32,956 nucleotides of DNA, taken from Planctomycetaceae bacterium. GTDB lineage: Bacteria > Planctomycetota > Phycisphaerae > Phycisphaerales > UBA1924. This document shows, one piece after another, positions 31,419 through 32,956 of this stretch (position 1 is the stretch's first letter; each line of letters starts with the position of its first letter). The stretch lies in assembly GCA_021294835.1 (NCBI GenBank), contig JAJTDF010000058.1, positions 1-32,956 on the forward strand. Direction: 5' to 3'. The notes beneath the pieces are model-generated. The model saw only the letters and a list, made by a program, of their open reading frames with translations, was not told the DNA's origin and searched no databases. The position numbers were made by a program, and so were the translations under genes.

Positions 31419-32834
31419 ATGCGTTGTCCCGTCGCCTTGCTGTCGGTTGCTGTGACTTTGGCCCTCGCCGGCACCACGCTGGCCCAAGGCGGCATGGCCC
31501 CCGTCACCCCGGCCACCGCCCCCGCAACCGCCCCGGCCGCGGAGACCACCCCCGCCGCCCCGGCCATGCCGGCCGAAGCCCGCGCCGTGCTTGATCGTGC
31601 CATCAAGGCGTATCAGGACGCGAACGCCTATGCCGACGTGCTGATCTTCAAGGTCGACATGAAGATGAAGATGGGCGAGGAGGACAACAGCAACACCCAG
31701 GAGCAAAAGAGCCGCTTGCTCTGGGCCAAGGAAGGCAAGCGCTTCGTCGTCAGCAGCGATGAGTTCCTGCTCTCCAGCGACGGCAAGCTCACCACCGCCT
31801 ACATCGAGCCCTTCAAGCAGTACATCCAGCGCGAACTCAAGTCCGGCGAGAGCCCGGCCGACGTCGCCGGCCCGCTGATGATGGCCGTGCAGGCCCACCC
31901 GGTTGCCAATCTTCTGATCGGCGGCACCGACACCGAGCCCTTCGCCGCCATCAAGACCGTCGAGAAGGTCGACCGCGTCGAGAAGGACGGCAAGAAGCAG
32001 ATCATCCTCGTCGGCAGGGGCCCCAGTGGCATCCTCCCCACCGAGGACCTCGTCCCCGTCACCATGACATTCGACGAGGCCACCGGTCTGCTGGTCCAGA
32101 TGACCAGCGACTCCACCGAGGCCTACCGCAAGTACATCGACAGCATGCTCGCCCAGATGCCCGCCGAGATGCGTGCCGCCGCCCCCAAGCCGGTCGTTGA
32201 CCGCATGATGCTCGAGATCAGCCTGCTCAACACCCAGGTCAACCAGGCCGTCGCCGACGACGCCTTCGCCTTCAAGGCCCCCGAGGGTGTCAAGAAAGTC
32301 GACGAATTCTCCATGGGCGGCGATCAAGGCTCCGGAGAGGCCGACCAGCAGGCCCTCGTCGGCAAGCCTTCCCCCGCGTTCGAGGGCAAGCTCCTCGACG
32401 GCTCCGCCTTCAAGCTCGCCGACGCCAAGGGCAAGGTCGTCGTCATGGACTTCTGGGCCACCTGGTGCGGCCCCTGCGTCAAGGCCATCCCGTACATCCA
32501 GGCCATGTGGGAGGAGTTCTCCAAGAGCCACCCCGACCAGATCCTCTTCCTGGGCATGAACCACGACGGCAAGGACGATGACCAGAAGATCGCCCAGTTC
32601 ATCGAGAAGAACAAGGTCACCTTCAAGCAGTTCGACGACCGCGAGAACGCCGTCGGCGAGCAGTTCAAGGTGAACGGCATCCCCTGCATGGTCATCATCG
32701 ACCGCGAGGGCGTCGTCCAGCACATCCACACCGGCTTCGCCCCCGGCATGGAGAAGGACCTCAAGGAGAAGATCTCCGCCGTTCTCGCAGGCAAGCCCGC
32801 CGCCGCCCCCGCCGGCGAGGCCGAGAAGAAGTAA
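31419..32834 (+). CDS. Secreted TlpA-like thioredoxin-domain protein with N-terminal DUF2092-like domain
   Basis: A 471-residue exported protein. Residues 1-22 form a signal peptide ending TLAQ. A Pro/Ala/Thr linker follows, then a domain at about 50-285 that resembles the LolA/DUF2092-type beta fold (conserved FKVDMKMKM and VTMTFDEATGLLVQM). Residues 310-455 are a TlpA/ResA-like thioredoxin fold with FWATWCGPC (redox Cys350 and Cys353) and the cis-Pro loop GIPCMVIIDREG. It probably reduces or isomerises disulfides outside the cytoplasm; the N-terminal domain may bind a lipoprotein or lipid. The ATG at 31419 is set by GGAG at 31407-31410, eight bases upstream; the frame is open to a TTG at 31413. 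Confidence 0.87.
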   Translation: MRCPVALLSVAVTLALAGTTLAQGGMAPVTPATAPATAPAAETTPAAPAMPAEARAVLDRAIKAYQDANAYADVLIFKVDMKMKMGEEDNSNTQEQKSRLLWAKEGKRFVVSSDEFLLSSDGKLTTAYIEPFKQYIQRELKSGESPADVAGPLMMAVQAHPVANLLIGGTDTEPFAAIKTVEKVDRVEKDGKKQIILVGRGPSGILPTEDLVPVTMTFDEATGLLVQMTSDSTEAYRKYIDSMLAQMPAEMRAAAPKPVVDRMMLEISLLNTQVNQAVADDAFAFKAPEGVKKVDEFSMGGDQGSGEADQQALVGKPSPAFEGKLLDGSAFKLADAKGKVVVMDFWATWCGPCVKAIPYIQAMWEEFSKSHPDQILFLGMNHDGKDDDQKIAQFIEKNKVTFKQFDDRENAVGEQFKVNGIPCMVIIDREGVVQHIHTGFAPGMEKDLKEKISAVLAGKPAAAPAGEAEKK

Positions 32835-32874
32835 CCCCGGCCGACCAGCTCCCTTCAATGAGATGTCATTGCAC

Positions 32875-32904
32875 ACAACGCCGCCCCCGCGGCGTTGTTC
32901 TTTT
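32875..32904 (+). terminator. Rho-independent terminator after the TlpA-like gene
   Basis: A perfect 10-bp stem (ACAACGCCGC at 32875-32884, GCGGCGTTGT at 32889-32898) has a CCCC loop and is followed by TCTTTT. Confidence 0.92.
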
Positions 32905-32932
32905 CACCCCGGATGGCGCTTCGCCCGGCTCG

Positions 32933-32956
32933 CCCCCCGCCCCCCGCCCCCCGCCC
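32933..32956 (-). repeat. C6-G repeat/G-quadruplex motif at the window edge
   Basis: Plus-strand C runs at 32933-32938, 32940-32945 and 32947-32952 and at least three more C bases are separated by single G bases. The motif continues beyond the window, so its length is unknown. Confidence 0.65.

Overview
The window is very GC-rich and looks like chromosomal DNA of a planctomycete, most likely class Phycisphaerae. The evidence is an exported protein with a short C-terminal sorting signal ending in an arginine cluster (259-921), a secreted protein with paired dockerin-like repeats (18072-19844), C30-type carotenoid genes, proline/alanine-rich linkers, and frequent genes without Shine-Dalgarno sequences. 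I see no tRNA, rRNA, CRISPR array, insertion sequence or phage gene. This is an inference from gene content, not a phylogenetic placement.

Layout. 1-4208: a sorted surface protein, a large secreted protein of unknown function and a methylisocitrate lyase. 4347-5842 (minus): an isolated nuoC and an unknown, possibly TIM-barrel protein. 6178-8335: a small helical protein, tilS (minus) and a membrane-anchored coiled-coil protein. 8431-12462: the GTPase gene der, with a long acidic tail and a frameshifted lysine-rich tail, then a GH1 beta-glucosidase. 12452-14370 (minus): thiL and a TsaE-YacG fusion. 14714-17789: a small membrane protein, pgpA and an M48 metalloprotease (minus), and ubiE/menG. 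18072-19844: the dockerin-bearing secreted protein.

20029-27070 is the most coherent block: crtN (minus) diverges from aldH-crtP-acyltransferase-crtQ (plus). Together these encode the steps that turn a C30 polyene into an acylated, glycosylated carotenoid acid, as in staphyloxanthin synthesis. No crtM or hpnCDE is present, so the C30 precursor must be made elsewhere. Downstream and probably co-transcribed are a DinB-like protein, a metallo-beta-lactamase-fold hydrolase and a protein made of two copies of a hotdog-like DUF4442-type domain. The window ends with a lipoprotein (minus) and a secreted thioredoxin-like protein.

Most notable observations: (1) a single-base frame disruption at a C6 run in der hides a histone-H1-like KPS/KPA tail; (2) a TsaE ATPase is fused to a YacG zinc ribbon; (3) a divergent C30 carotenoid locus uses a PlsC-type acyltransferase; (4) a tandem-duplicated DUF4442-like protein lies next to it; (5) several single-nucleotide-loop G-quadruplex motifs sit in intergenic DNA.
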